Shown: piece by piece, positions 45,528 through 56,576 of the stretch
Numbering within the stretch: the first letter of the stretch is position 1
Layout of the letters: the number at the start of each line of letters is the position of its first letter
Assembly (NCBI GenBank): GCA_026018925.1
Contig: JAKSZU010000016.1
Coordinates: 57,169,575-57,233,574 of the forward strand
Direction of reading: 5' to 3'
Length of the DNA: 64,000 nucleotides
Origin: Tupaia tana
Lineage: Eukaryota > Chordata > Mammalia > Scandentia > Tupaiidae
Program-made: the position numbers and the translations under genes
Notes under the pieces: generated by a model
The model's database searches: none
What the model was told of the DNA's origin: nothing
What the model saw: the letters and a program-made list of their open reading frames with translations, nothing else

Positions 45528-45595
<68 letters not shown>
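45525..45595 (+). repeat. compound (TG)n-(AG)n microsatellite
   Basis: (TG)14 (45525-45552) passes directly into (AG)n (45553-45595, one AA interruption). Same layout as at 5864-5920. Confidence 0.95.
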
Positions 45596-46379
45596 ATTTA
45601 CTTAAAAAGACTTGGCACTCCTAAAAGTATTAGCAAAGTATTCATATTGCACGGTCCACCCCCAGCTCTCCTCACTTATAAACTGTCCTTGGCATTAGGG
45701 TTTTTTCCCAGTGGTTTTGTTAGGCAGGTTGCCATATGAGGAATTCATTTCTTAAGCAAGGGTTGTCGGTAGACCTCTAAGATTCTCTTGAACGTGTGAG
45801 CGTGTAGAAGGGAATGAGGAATGAAAAGGATGGAGCTCATGGCCCAGGCCACCTCAGCTACTTTCAGTTTCTATTTGAAACTGAAATCACAGAAGAGCTG
45901 TCAGATGGCAGCTGTGCATTTGGTAGAAATGAGAATTCCAGATTTTATGCTAATTTGGTTTCAGGTTCCTTTGAACCTGCAGTTTATGGAGCTGTGTTTA
46001 AAACTACAATCTGTTTTGGATAAAAAAAAGGATTACTAAAGACTTTTTAGTTTTGCAAACATTCCCAGCCTCCAAAAGGAAAGGGAGAAAACGGATTTAC
46101 TCTTTTCATTAATATTGTCATGTTAAGATTTCATCTTCTACTTTATCAAATAGAAAACTTTCTTTTATTTTGGCAAGGATCGCTCTTCTTTCAGGATTTT
46201 GTTGTTGTTGTTGTTGCTGCTGTTATTTATCTTTATTTTGGTAATGCTCTTTCTTGAACTATAAGGTGTTTATACTTGTGATTTCCTTCAGAGGCAGGAA
46301 CACAAAGGCTCTCCTCACGATGCCTCTCATCCTGGCATGTGCTCACCTTCCTTCCCTTCTCACAGTGTTGGGGCTGACC
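45596..46379. other. unique noncoding sequence
   Basis: No gene seen. A (TTG)n tract lies at 46198-46220. Two overlapping 70-codon frames at 45814-46039 have no recognisable domain. Confidence 0.42.
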
Positions 46380-46790
46380 CAGATGGTTGTTTCAGTTCTA
46401 TATTGCTTTGTAACATACCATAAATTTAATAGCTTAAAACATAGCAATTATGTATTTGCTCACAATGTTGCGATTTGGCAGGGCCCTGCTGAGAGGGCTG
46501 GTCTCTGCTCCACTTGGTATCAACTAACGAAAGCTCACCGAAATGGCCCAGTCATGAGCCTGGCAGGTCGTTACTGGCTGCTGGCTGCTGGCTGCTGGCT
46601 GCTGGCTGGGAACTCAGTCAGGGCTCTTGTTCCAAGGCCTACATTTGCTTCCATGTGGGCCTGCTTGGGCTTCCTCACAATATGGTAGCTGGGTTCCAAG
46701 TATGAAGAAGCAGAAGCTTCCAGGCCTTCTTAACACCTAAACTCTGAGGTTCCAGAGCATTACTTCTTCCACATTCTATTGATCAAAACA
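46380..46790 (+). mobile_element. old dispersed repeat, family unresolved
   Basis: 'ctatattgctttgtaacata', 'aatagcttaaaacatagcaa', 'ccaaggcctacatttgcttc' and 'ccacattctattgatcaaaa' follow the same known mammalian order as the copy at 39380. Contains the 7-bp tandem repeat at 46574-46607. Confidence 0.5.
46574..46607 (+). repeat. 7-bp tandem repeat (CTGGCTG)n
   Basis: The unit CTGGCTG is repeated almost five times without mismatch. Confidence 0.93.
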
Positions 46791-46792
46791 GA

Positions 46793-46875
46793 TTCGCAGG
46801 TGATGTGAAGGTTAAGGCAACTGCATCCCACATGGCCAGCTATGCAGTTCAAGTCTCTGTTGCTCAAAACAGTCA
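46793..46875 (+). mobile_element. tRNA-type SINE head fragment
   Basis: 'aggtgatgtgaaggttaagg', 'tcccacatggccagctatgc' and 'agttcaagtctctg' are the SINE head only. The copy is truncated after the head. Confidence 0.65.
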
Positions 46876-47709
46876 CAGATCCCAGGACTTAAGTTCTCCT
46901 TTCTCGTGAGAGGAATGACATAGACTTAGAGAATCGTTTAGAGCCATGAGTAGAGACTAGCAACCACATAGCTGATGTGGTATTTTAGTCAGGAATCAAT
47001 TTTCAAGAGAATTTGCCTATACTGTTGTGAGCCTTATGGGTGTCTATATTCTGTGAAATCCTATGCTGGTGACAGTTGTGGAAAGGACTGTATATTTAGT
47101 TTATGTTTGCAATAATGTCTACGTTCTCTTCTGTTTTAGTTGGCTAAAAACTGGTCATTCGTTAACTCACTGATCTGACCAGTACTTATTGACCCATCTC
47201 CTACATGTGAGATTTGAGAATAGTACACCAGCTTTAAGAAGAATGATGGTGGTGGTGGTAGTAGCAGTACGTATGTAAGAGTGCATCACAGTCCTGGTCC
47301 TCAAATGTCTGAGTCTCTAGACTTCTCTCCATAACAGTGTCCTATTCCCCCTCAGGAAACATCTGCATCTGTCCATAAAAGAATGGCAGTGTCCAGAGGT
47401 GAGGCAGGAAATACACATGTCATATATGTTCTAGGAATGTTTCTCTTAGGAATCCTTTAAGAAAAAGCTGTAGTTTGGAGCAGAAGACATTTCTGGTCTA
47501 ATTAATTTGTAACAAGGGTCTATAAATGAAAATTTAATAGGTCCAGAGTGGAACTGGCAGGTCTTTGTAGATGTGCAGGCTTGCCTTGACCATACGTAAC
47601 AATATGATCATAACAGCTGCACAGCAGCATACCAGTTGACAGTTTACAAAGTATGCTTATTTGATTCATACAGTCACAGAGATAGAGGCTAGTAGAATGA
47701 CCATTTTAG
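46876..47709. other. unique noncoding sequence
   Basis: No gene or clear repeat. A short (GGT)n lies near 47248. Confidence 0.42.
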
Positions 47710-47940
47710 GGCCACCCCATGGTGTGGTGGTGAAGGCAACTGGACCCCATGGACAACCCAGCAACTTGAGTGGTTTTCTGAGAGCATGTGCCTGCATGCA
47801 TGCCCAAAGTCTCAAGAGGAGAATATATTGTGGTGTGGCCAACCCCCTGGGGTGATTTCTCACTTTCCCTCTCTCTATTTCTATCTGTCTCTCTCAGAGG
47901 AGCACGTGTCCTATAGCAAAAACTTGAAGAAAAAAAAAAG
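47710..47940 (+). mobile_element. tRNA-type SINE, diverged copy
   Basis: 'ggccaccccatggtgtggtg', shortened head, then 'gcatgcatgcccaaagtctc', 'ccccctggggtgatttctc', CT tract, 'cgtgtcctatagc' and an A10 tail. First of three SINEs spaced about 480 bp apart. Confidence 0.85.
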
Positions 47941-48179
47941 GCTGACTAGTTTAGAGTTTCCTACCATATCTTGATAGTGTGGAAGAGACAGAGAGAAAAA
48001 CTAAGGCCAGAGTAAGAATGAAAAATCAAAAATATTGTTCACTAAAAGGGTTTTTTATATATAGACAAAAGGAATTCAGTGACATTCTAGCTGCCCACCT
48101 ACTACCCCAGCAACTGTGTGATTCACCAAAACAGTAGAAGCAAACGTTTTGTTCTTGCCCAATAAGAATTCCTGCAAGT

Positions 48180-48407
48180 GGGACCAGCAGATGGCAAAAT
48201 GGTTTCACTGGACTTCCACATAGTTGACCGTAGTTGGAGTCTTGGACCCAGCAGCTTAAAACTTACTAAAATTCTGAGAGGAGAATGGAGGAGAAGGGAT
48301 TGTGGCATTGCCATCCCCCTTGGGGGGTGATTTCTCATTTTTTGTCTCGCTGTCTCTCTCTGTCTTTCCAGCAAGTGTACATGTCCTGTAGCAAAAATCC
48401 GTCAAAA
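48180..48407 (+). mobile_element. tRNA-type SINE, diverged copy
   Basis: 'gggaccagcagatggcaaaa', B-box region 'gtagttggagtcttgg', a deletion of the TG-rich part, then 'ccatcccccttggggggtga', CT tract and A tail. AATTCCTGCAAGT / AATTCCTACAAGT flanks at 48167-48179 and 48408-48420. Confidence 0.9.
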
Positions 48408-48679
48408 AATTCCTACAAGTAAATATTTGGGCTATCAGGATACCCCATAATGAAGCTAAAATAAAGCTTTATTGGATCAATGTGTAGTAACATAGATGCA
48501 GGAATAGAATATCTACCACCCTAGAGATTATTAATACTTTCAAATAATATATTTCCAGGAAAAGAGAAAAAAAAAACCTCTGAGAGAAGGTTGCAGAGGA
48601 GCTGCCACCGAGTTGGCCACCATTTCTCAGGATGTTAATTATCTTTTAGACGACAAAACCTGTGAAGAGTGAACAGCAA

Positions 48680-48890
48680 ATGACAGGGAGTTTAGTGCGC
48701 AGGATCCCACATGGCCAGTTGTGCGATTGGAGGCCTAGACCCAGTGATTTGAGAATAATGCCAGATGTGTGTGCATGCATGCCCAAAATTCTAAGAGTAG
48801 AATGGCCTCAATGTCACACCCCAGGATGTGATTTTTCATTCCTCTACCCACTATGGTGAGCGCACACACACCCTACAAAACCATTCTGTG
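48680..48890 (+). mobile_element. tRNA-type SINE, highly diverged copy
   Basis: 'gatcccacatggccagttgt', 'cctagacccagtgatttgag', 'gtgtgcatgcatgcccaaaa' and 'gagcgcacacacaccctac' keep the module order, but the head start and most of the CT tract are decayed. Confidence 0.75.
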
Positions 48891-49079
48891 AAGATAAATT
48901 ACTCATATATCCTACTAGTATTCACACGGTGTAAAGACAGCTTTACCATGACCCTTCAGGTCTAGAAACGTCTCTAGATTTTGAACATCAGGATTTATTT
49001 TGACTTACACTTTCTGTCACAGGAGTGAGGTATTGAGACTTAACCCAGCTGCAGGAAAAGTAGAGCATGGTATTGGTGA

Positions 49080-49290
49080 AGAAGATTCTGGACGTACTTG
49101 TTAGAACCATACGGTAGAAGCTTGACCTCACCACCACCAGAGGCTTTCTCACACTCCCTGTTATCAGTTTCCTGAAATGAGGAGATTAGTGCTTATCCTG
49201 CTTACCTCACCGCATTGCTGTAAGAGCAAACGTCATCATGTTACCGTCCACGCGTGTGGCAGCATCCTTATGAGAGACTGATCCTAGAAC
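49080..49290 (+). mobile_element. MIR SINE copy
   Basis: 'ctgttatcagtttcctgaaa', 'atgaggagattagtgcttat', 'cctgcttacctcaccgcatt' and 'gctgtaagagcaaacg' are in MIR order. Confidence 0.7.
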
Positions 49291-50279
49291 CAGTGAATGG
49301 CACCATTGCATTATAGTTTATGGTCCCTGCTTTTTTTCTTGGTCTAGAGTTCACTCGTTTGTTAGTTAGCTGCTCCCTCCTTTCCATTTCAAGGCTCTAA
49401 AATGAATATTAGAATCATATTTTGAACTGTACCCAGTGATAGAATAGTGACAGCCTTTCTCTGGGACTAACTAAAGCTAGAAATGAGTATCCTTAAATTA
49501 AATAAAAAATAATAGTTTTCTCTCAGTGCAAACAAGGCTTAACTAAACTTGTAATAATATATGTGGTATGATTTGTTTAATAGTGAACATGGTTAGGGAG
49601 CCAAAATAAGGTAATATCCTTTTCAGTATTCCTTTACTAGTCATTCAGTCAACCAACAGAAAAATATCGGAGGTAACTAGCTTCAGAGCTTTCTCTTCCC
49701 TGAATTGTAGGGGAAACTTGGGGAACTCAGTTAAAAGTGGCTAAAATGTCTCTTACATAAAGAACTGAAAAACATGCTCAGTTCATAAACAGATCCCAGT
49801 TTCCAACAGCAGCTGTCTCTAACATTGCCACTCAGTGCACCTGCTGAAACGCAGACGGCTGCATCTCCACCATTGACTACAGACTCCCTCCCATTTTAGG
49901 CCAGCTCTGCCAACACTTGGGAGCCCATGACGACAGCTCTTAATTTATACATAGGTGTAGTGACAGCCACTGTTCCCTGAGTGAGTCCCAGCCTCAGTAC
50001 CACCGTCCCCAACTGAGTCCTTCTTCCTTCATTGTGAGCTCCTTTCTGGGATCTTAACCTGTCTACAGACTTTACAGCCAATCTGTCCAGCAGAGAGGGT
50101 GGGCAAGGCCACCTTTATCAAACCACCATAAAGGACCTGATTGCTTTCTCCTTAGAGGAGTGCTTGCTCCACCACCTTCATTTATAAAAGTAAAATGGAC
50201 CACTGTCAGTCAATCTTCCTGAAACTAAGGGTAGCTGACTCCTGGGTGACTTGTTGCTAATGATGAAGATAAGATCCTG
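49291..50279. other. unique noncoding sequence
   Basis: No gene or clear repeat. AT-rich to 49700, then moderate GC. Confidence 0.42.
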
Positions 50280-50460
50280 CTGCAGGGGGTTTACATGTAT
50301 AAATTTGTGTAACCCTCACAAGAGTTGCAATGAAGAAGGTGCTGCTATTGCCCTGTGTTACAGATGAAGATACTGAGGCACAGAGATGTGAAGGAATGTG
50401 TCTACCATTGCATAGCTAGTAAGTCAGAGTGGGGGGTGATCTACCATGTGAATCCATTTC
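50280..50460 (-). mobile_element. MIR SINE copy
   Basis: 'ccctgtgttacagatgaaga', 'tactgaggcacagagatgtg' and 'gcatagctagtaagtcagag' are the reverse MIR series. The adjoining SINE at 50481 lies just past its end. Confidence 0.8.
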
Positions 50461-50480
50461 ATTTGATCAGTGGCTAAGTT

Positions 50481-50738
50481 TTTTTTTTTTTTTAGAGAGA
50501 GCTTTTTGTTATAGGGTGTGTGCCCTCACCAGAGAGATAAAACAGCAAGAAATCACACCCCTCAGGGGGAATGGCCATGCTGCAATTCCTTCTCCATTCT
50601 CCTCTCAGGATTTTGGGCACACAACATGTGCCCCAAACTCATGACCAGCATGAGTTTTAAGCCACTGGGTCCAAAATTAGAACCATGGTCAACTACATGG
50701 GAGTCCAGTGACATAACCATTTGCCATCTGCTGGTCCC
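50481..50738 (-). mobile_element. tRNA-type SINE, full-length diverged copy
   Basis: T tail, 'ttgttatagggtgtgtgcc', 'cacacccctcagggggaatgg', 'agcatgagttttaagccac', head complement 'gccatctgctggtccc'. CAGTGGCTAAGTTTT flanks at 50468-50482 and, with one base changed, at 50739-50754. Confidence 0.9.
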
Positions 50739-50854
50739 CAGTGGCTAAACTTTTAACCATTAGACTAGTTATCTCTCAGTTGTCCCCAAATGTAGAAATG
50801 ACTGGCATTAGTGTAATTATCCTACTTATCGTGCCCCCTGAAATTAAAACACAA

Positions 50855-51110
50855 CAATAACTTGTTTATGGAGTGGTTGCTGTGTGCTGAGCATTGTGCA
50901 AAGCCATCATAGTACCTTATTTTCTGTAATATTCACAGTTACACTCTTTGAGAGTTCAATTCTGCCACCTTCATATTTTTCAGATAAGGAAAATGAGACT
51001 TGGGAAAGGTATATAACTACTCAAGATCAACTAGCTATCTTGATAGAGACTAGACTCAATCAAAGACTAGTATGTCCTTCTAACTTCAAGCCCATACTCC
51101 CAACCACCTG
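50855..51110 (-). mobile_element. MIR SINE, nearly complete
   Basis: 'ttgctgtgtgctgagcattg', 'tcatatttttcagataagga', 'gagacttgggaaaggtatat' and 'aagcccatactcccaacca' follow the reverse MIR order. Confidence 0.72.
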
Positions 51111-51218
51111 GCCAGGGACCATGAATTTAAAAACCAAGATGCCTGCTTAAGAATTAGATGCTAGGACAATTTAGGCAAGGACCACCAAAAAGAATGCCTT
51201 GGCAAAAACATCTTTTTT

Positions 51219-51491
51219 GTTTGTTTGTTTTGTTTTTGGAGAGGTTTTTGCTATAGCGTGCGTGCGCTCGCCAGACAGACAGAGAGAGACAGAGAGACAG
51301 AAAGCGAGAAATCACCCCCCCAGGGGGGATGGCCACGCCGCAATCCCTTCTCCTCCATTCTCCTCTCGGGATCTTGGGCACGCACGCACACGTGACCGGC
51401 ATGAGTTTTTAAGCCACCAGGTCCAGGACGCGAACCGCGGTCAACCATATGGGAGTCCAGTGACATAGCCATTACGCTAACTGCTGGTCCC
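51219..51491 (-). mobile_element. tRNA-type SINE with perfect 18-bp target-site duplication
   Basis: Young full-length copy: T/G tail, 'gcgtgcgtgcgctcgccag', palindromic middle, 'aggacgcgaaccgcggtc' (intact B-box complement), head complement 'gctaactgctggtcccgg'. GGCAAAAACATCTTTTTT occurs at 51201-51218 and 51492-51509. Confidence 0.94.
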
Positions 51492-51509
51492 GGCAAAAAC
51501 ATCTTTTTT

Positions 51510-52179
51510 GCAGCTTAGCACTACTTTCCTCGGTTTATCTTCTGCAAGGTTTACTTATACATTTTATTCTACACTGACCCATCTGTTTAGCCTAGGCAGA
51601 CATTTCGTACACATTTTTCAGTTTAAGTACCTCCCCTCCCTTTCTGTTCTCCCATTTCCATATGAAAATAGAAGAGCCAGGTGTCAGAGACTGAGCAGGC
51701 TACTAAGGCAATACCTGGACTCAGTAAAGTCCACAAAGGGACCCAGACTCGATATTTAGACCGCAGACTACAAACACCTAGCAATATCACATGGTCCGAA
51801 AGAGCAGTGAACCAAGGACAGGTGAAAACCAGGAAGGCACAGCCAGGGGAGGGAGCAAGTCCTCATAGTTCTTATCATCAACTGTTCTGTGAAAAATAAG
51901 AGATGATACCCACAACCAAGCTGGGTGACATGAACAGAGAGGGGATTTATTTTTATTTTTCATTGCCTTTCTTTGTATGGTTGTCAGGTTCTGAATATTA
52001 ATATTTTAATGTAGATTTGGTAGTTAAGTAAGATATATTTTATATTTCTTTCTTATACTTTTTCCCCTTTGTAGTTTATAGTACCCTGTGAAGTTTGAAA
52101 GTAAAATTCTTTTTCTTGACTTTTACACTTGGAAAATATTTATTCCCCCCTGCGTCTCAATAGTATGCATCATAAACTA
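51510..52179. other. unique noncoding sequence
   Basis: No gene or repeat recognised. AT-rich. Confidence 0.42.
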
Positions 52180-52345
52180 ACCCGGTTCAGTTTATTTACT
52201 TTCCTCTTGATGCAGCCCCGTGATCAATTGTAGCAACACAGGCGTATAATGGTAGAGATCTTTGCTTTACAACAGTAGAACATGAGCTACTGCAGCCTCC
52301 TTTCAGAGTGATAAGTAATGAAGCTTCCATTTTAAAAAATCACCC
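52180..52345. promoter_or_regulatory. candidate conserved noncoding element
   Basis: Repeat-free short block with retained CpGs ('cagccccgtgatcaattgta', 'caggcgtataatgg') and 'agtgataagtaatgaagctt'. No coding pattern. Function inferred only. Confidence 0.28.
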
Positions 52346-53626
52346 ATTCAGAAGGGGCAGGGCCATAGAGCAGAGGGATTTGGGGTCACTTGAGGTGGAC
52401 TGAAAGAGGAAATCCTGGTCTGTAATTTACAGTGAACTGGCCTACCCTCTTACTGGGTCTGAGAAAGAGTTTTTAATCTCCCGAGTTGAACAGCGTGGAA
52501 GACAGGAACATTAGGAATTAGCAGAGGTGAGAGTCAGGACAACCTTGGCCTCAGGGGAATCCCCAGCTTCCTAACTGAGCAATCTGTGGATGCCGGTCTC
52601 TACACTTGGACTCTGGTTGCCTGCCATGAAGAAGAGTGGTGGGCACCTGAATCAAAACACAGATCCCTGTGGGCTTCTTGGCAGCTGTCTTGGCCCTGAG
52701 TGTGCCCTCTACTTTTATCAGTTAGCCAGATTTTTGGTAGATGCCCCCAGCCTTACTAACATGCTGGGAAAAATCTCAGCCGTTTATTCGTTCTTTCTCA
52801 TCATAGATCTGTTGAGCAAGACCTCCCAATACTGTGCCAGATGCACAAAACGTGAACGAATTTTAAAATGTAAATTCCACCTGCGTGAAACCAGGTGGGT
52901 TCAGGAAGAAGGCCTGGCACCGGGAATATGCTAAGATTGTATCCTCAGAAATAGATAATCTCCAGATACATGTCTGTCACTTAAACCACTGCTGTGGCTG
53001 TGGCATGAATAAAAACAAGCAAGACAGTCCTTGTAGAGTCAACTATAAAATCAAATTGAGCTGTAGGTATCCCACACGTAGAAAATGAAAAGCAAAACAT
53101 GCTTCTGCACCAGTTAAGAAACCATTTTTATAGTGGTCAGTGAAACGATGGTCCTTTTAAAACTATAAATTATCATTTCTCATGCCAAAATTATACAATT
53201 TGCTATCTACTATTTTGTCTTAAGAAGTTGAAGTCTTCACTGTTGGGAAAATGATCATATCTTAAAGCCTGGAAAATGCCTACATTTTGCTTAATTTGGG
53301 GTTGGACTTCATAATCTATCAGTAAGATCTACCTTAATATCCCTCCAGCCTTATTACGTGGCCAGTTACCCAGCGTTCAGGTTCTGACCCTCTCCAGAGG
53401 GATCCTTCACAGTCGTGCCCATGTAAAGGTGTTGTTTTCTAGTAGCATGGTGTAAACCACTCTCCCCAATTTTTGGAATTGTCCTTGTTCTTCTATATTC
53501 ATGTAGTTAGTTTCATTGTTATTGTGGAAATCTCCATTGAGAGAATCCAGTAGAAAGCCTGGTCACAGACATTGGTGGCCAGACCAAAATATATCTTTAT
53601 TTTGTAGAATTCCACAGAAGCATGTT
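52346..53626. other. unique noncoding sequence
   Basis: No gene recognised. The 114-codon frame 52590-52934 is cysteine-containing but shows no domain, and I see no splice-site context that would make it an exon. Confidence 0.42.
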
Positions 53627-53907
53627 GGGCTGGCTCCATGGCCTAGGGTTAAGGAAGCCAGATCCCTCTCAGCTGACTGTGCAATTCAAATCTCAGCCCT
53701 GGTGGCGTAAAAACACACCAGGCTCATACATGTGCATGCACGCACCACATCCTGACAGGATGGAGATAAAGGAGAAGGGATTGTGGTGTGCCCATGCTCC
53801 ATGTTTGGGGGTGATACTTTTTCCCTCTCTATCTCCCACTGTCTCTCTTTGGTGAGTGCTCTCATCCTCTGGGAAATTAAAAAAACAAAGAAGAAGAAGA
53901 AAAAGGA
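53627..53907 (+). mobile_element. tRNA-type SINE, older subfamily
   Basis: Head 'gggctggctccatggcctag', B-box region 'tgcaattcaaatctcagcc', middle with 'gagaagggattgtggtgtg', CT tract, 'gtcctctggg'-like end and an A-rich tail with (GAA)n. Confidence 0.83.
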
Positions 53908-53929
53908 GCAGCATTTTATCTTAAATCAT

Positions 53930-54180
53930 AATAGCCAACACATAAATGCACATAAATGTCACTCACTAAATGCCAGGCACTATTACTGACAGTATCTGTG
54001 TGGTGTAGGTACTGTTGTCATCTTGCTCTACAAATGGAGAAACTGAGTTTTGGGGAATGAGAAGATTCACTCAAGGTCACCAAGTTCAAAAATGTCAAGG
54101 CTGTAATGTTAACCAAATGCTGACTCCAGAGTTCCAGCTCTGAACCTCTACCAAGAACAGGTAGAAAGCTGGGTTTTCAG
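53930..54180 (-). mobile_element. MIR SINE, nearly complete
   Basis: 'aaatgccaggcactattact', 'ctctacaaatggagaaactg', 'cactcaaggtcaccaagttc' and 'ccagagttccagctctgaac' are in reverse MIR order. Confidence 0.82.
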
Positions 54181-55014
54181 ACCTCGAAGAACTAAAATGT
54201 TTGAGAATTGAGCCTCCCAGAGCGGTAGAAATAAACCAGGTGAGGTGGCATCTTTCCAGAGGCTAGCTGGAGACAGAATCCACATGTTATCATTCCCCGT
54301 TAGTAGTCTTTACAAACTACATAATTTACAATGAAAGGCTCAAAGAGATTTTCATAAAGACTTCCTCTTCCTTTAAACGACCTCAAGACTCACCCAGCAC
54401 ATGTTGGAGAGTGTCTGAAGTTCATTATGTTTATGAGGGGGAACATAATGAAATTAAATACACTTTCTCCATATAAAATGCTCAGCAGAAGACCAGAATT
54501 TTTAAGGAATATTTTACCAAAATATATTTAGTCTAAGTCTGATCATTTGTGATACAAATTGAATCACATTTCACATTTTTAACTTTAAAATTTTTAAACT
54601 TTAAAAGCCATTTTAGACTGACTTAAACTTCCGTGAGTTCTTAAACCCAGCTTATCTTTATGAGATTTATTTGGAAATTTGAGGAAGAAGACACCATATT
54701 TTAATGTAGCTTATAAAAATTAGTTAATCAGTCATAAATTTGGCTAAGATATTTGGTCATGTATTTAAAATAATTTCTGAAAGAATTAAGCTAACACTGG
54801 AAACACCTTTGAGTCCACATCCTTGCTATCTGCTTCTTATTAAGAGGCCCTCTTTCTAAGACTTGTTCTCCTTACATCTGGTTCAGAGGCTGAGGGAGGT
54901 TAAGAAGCTATTAGAGTGAGTATTATAAACCACGTCAATATAATGTGCATGGTGGCTTCAAATCTTTGACTTGTCATCTTTTAATTAATTAATTAAAGTC
55001 ATGATGAAGAGTAT
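54181..55014. other. unique AT-rich noncoding sequence
   Basis: No gene or repeat recognised. An (AATT)n tract lies at about 54982-54994, and a perfect inverted repeat at 54421-54452 is listed separately. Confidence 0.42.
54421..54452. repeat. perfect 11-bp inverted repeat (hairpin)
   Basis: TTCATTATGTT at 54421-54431 and AACATAATGAA at 54442-54452 are exact reverse complements with a 10-nt loop. Confidence 0.75.
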
Positions 55015-55262
55015 GGAGTGTGAGGCTGTGCACGTGTGTGAGGCTGTGCACATGTGTGCGTGAAACAGAGAGGCACCTTCTGTAGGGTCTCACCATGAGG
55101 TGATTCTTTTTCCTCAGCCCTCCAGCTTGTCAGGATCTTGGGCATGTGTGCTAGTATCCGCTTGTTTTCAAGCTGACCTGGGACTTCAAACCTATAGTAG
55201 GCCGTGTGGTTTCCAGCACTGCAGTTTAGTTTGCCACCAACTGAACCACCAGGCTGGGCCTG
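55015..55262 (-). mobile_element. tRNA-type SINE, older subfamily
   Basis: Reverse-strand body with 'caccatgaggtgattctttt', 'tcaggatcttgggcatgtg' and 'ctgggacttcaaacctatag'. The head complement ends 'gaaccaccaggctgggcc'. The tail side contains the tandem duplication at 55019-55055. Confidence 0.78.
55019..55055. repeat. 18-bp tandem duplication
   Basis: TGTGAGGCTGTGCACGTG is followed by the same unit with one transition (CACATG). Confidence 0.85.
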
Positions 55263-55447
55263 ACTCAAACTCTTTAAGTTAAAACTCTAATAGAAGAAAA
55301 TTAAGTTAGTCAAGGAAGAAAAAGTAAAAAGAATCTTCCTTAAAGTCAGTTCTCTGGCCAGGAGCCTAATAGGTGGATATTTAAGGATTTTTTGTTTTTT
55401 GTTTTTTTCTTTCTTCCTACTTCTGATGCTGTACTTATTTCCAACTT

Positions 55448-55718
55448 TTTTTTTTTTTTTTTTTTTTTTGAGAGGTTTTTGCTATAGGGCGCATGCGCTC
55501 GCCAGACAGACAGAGACAGACAGAGAGATAGAAAGTGAGAAATCACCCCCGGGGGGATGGTCACGCCGCAATCCCTTCTCCTCCATTCTCCTCTCGGGAT
55601 CTTGGGCACGCACGCACACGCGCCCGGCGTGAGTTTTAAGCCACCGGGTCCAGGACGCGAACTGTGGTCGACTACATGGGAGTCCAGTGACATAGCCATT
55701 ACGCTAACTGCTGGTCCC
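55448..55718 (-). mobile_element. tRNA-type SINE, young full-length copy
   Basis: T tail of about 22 nt, 'gggcgcatgcgctcgccag', shortened palindrome CCCCCGGGGGG, 'cgcccggcgtgagttttaag', 'aggacgcgaactgtggtcg', head complement 'gctaactgctggtccc'. It is CpG-rich, hence recent. Confidence 0.93.
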
Positions 55719-56293
55719 TCCAACCGGTTTTGATGTTGATTCCTCCCCCTTGCAGAAAGCAAACAGAGCAGTTCAGAAACCACTCAGAATGGACTCATCC
55801 ACATCTCTGGAGAGAGCTGAGAAAGGAAGTAAAGTGGGTGGAGGTGCACTGAGACAGGGTGAGCAAGAGGAGCCGTGGGGAGCAGGACTGGATGTGTCCA
55901 CAATGGTCAGAGGCCACTTCTGTGGATTCTCTAGGGACTTGGCTATCTCCAGGTTCCTCCTGATTATAGATAAAATACAGGAAACATGCTGTCATCTGAG
56001 ACTTAATTCCTGATAATCATTGATGACAATCTAATGCAAGGTATGGTAAGTGTCAGAAGTGCTGCCTGATAAAAAGACCCTAGAGGGCAAAGTGTTTGTT
56101 TCAGTTGATCCATTAAGTTACCCACACTTCCATGCAGCTCGGTGTACCCTGTCAGGGACTAGCAGGAGCTCAGGCAACTTCTTCCCTGTGTTGGTGATTT
56201 TATCAGAACAACAAAATAAAATTATTTTATCTTGATTGTTCTGAAAGAAACAGCATTTTATTTATTTATTTTTTTGAAAATGTATTATTTGTT
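55719..56293. other. unique noncoding sequence
   Basis: No gene recognised. The 87-codon frame 55750-56013 has no domain. Confidence 0.42.
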
Positions 56294-56576
56294 GGGCCAG
56301 CCCAGCGGCCTGGTGATTAACAGCTCTGGATCTCACATGACTGGGAACGTGGTTATAGTCTCAGACCCAGTGGCTTGAAAGACACCTGGGTGTATATGCA
56401 TGCTGCCTAAAATCCTGAGAGGAGGGCAAGATGGAGGAGGGATTGAAGCATGACCATTCCCCATGCTGAGGGGTGGGAGGGAAGTGAGGAGGAGCTTTCT
56501 CCCTTTCTCTCTCTTTCTCGCTCTATCTCACTGTCTTTTTAATATAAGCACACACGTGCTGGCAAATAAAAAAAAG
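56294..56576 (+). mobile_element. tRNA-type SINE, older subfamily
   Basis: Head 'gggccagcccagcggcctgg', 'acgtggttatagtctcagac', middle with an expanded 'gaggggtgggagggaagtga', CT tract and 'cacacgtgctggcaaata'. A diverged 18-bp flank beginning GAAAATGTA occurs on both sides. Confidence 0.85.

Noticed and set aside
52590..52934. 114-codon + strand frame
   Set aside because: Looked for a processed pseudogene or exon but recognised no protein family, poly-A tail or splice sites.
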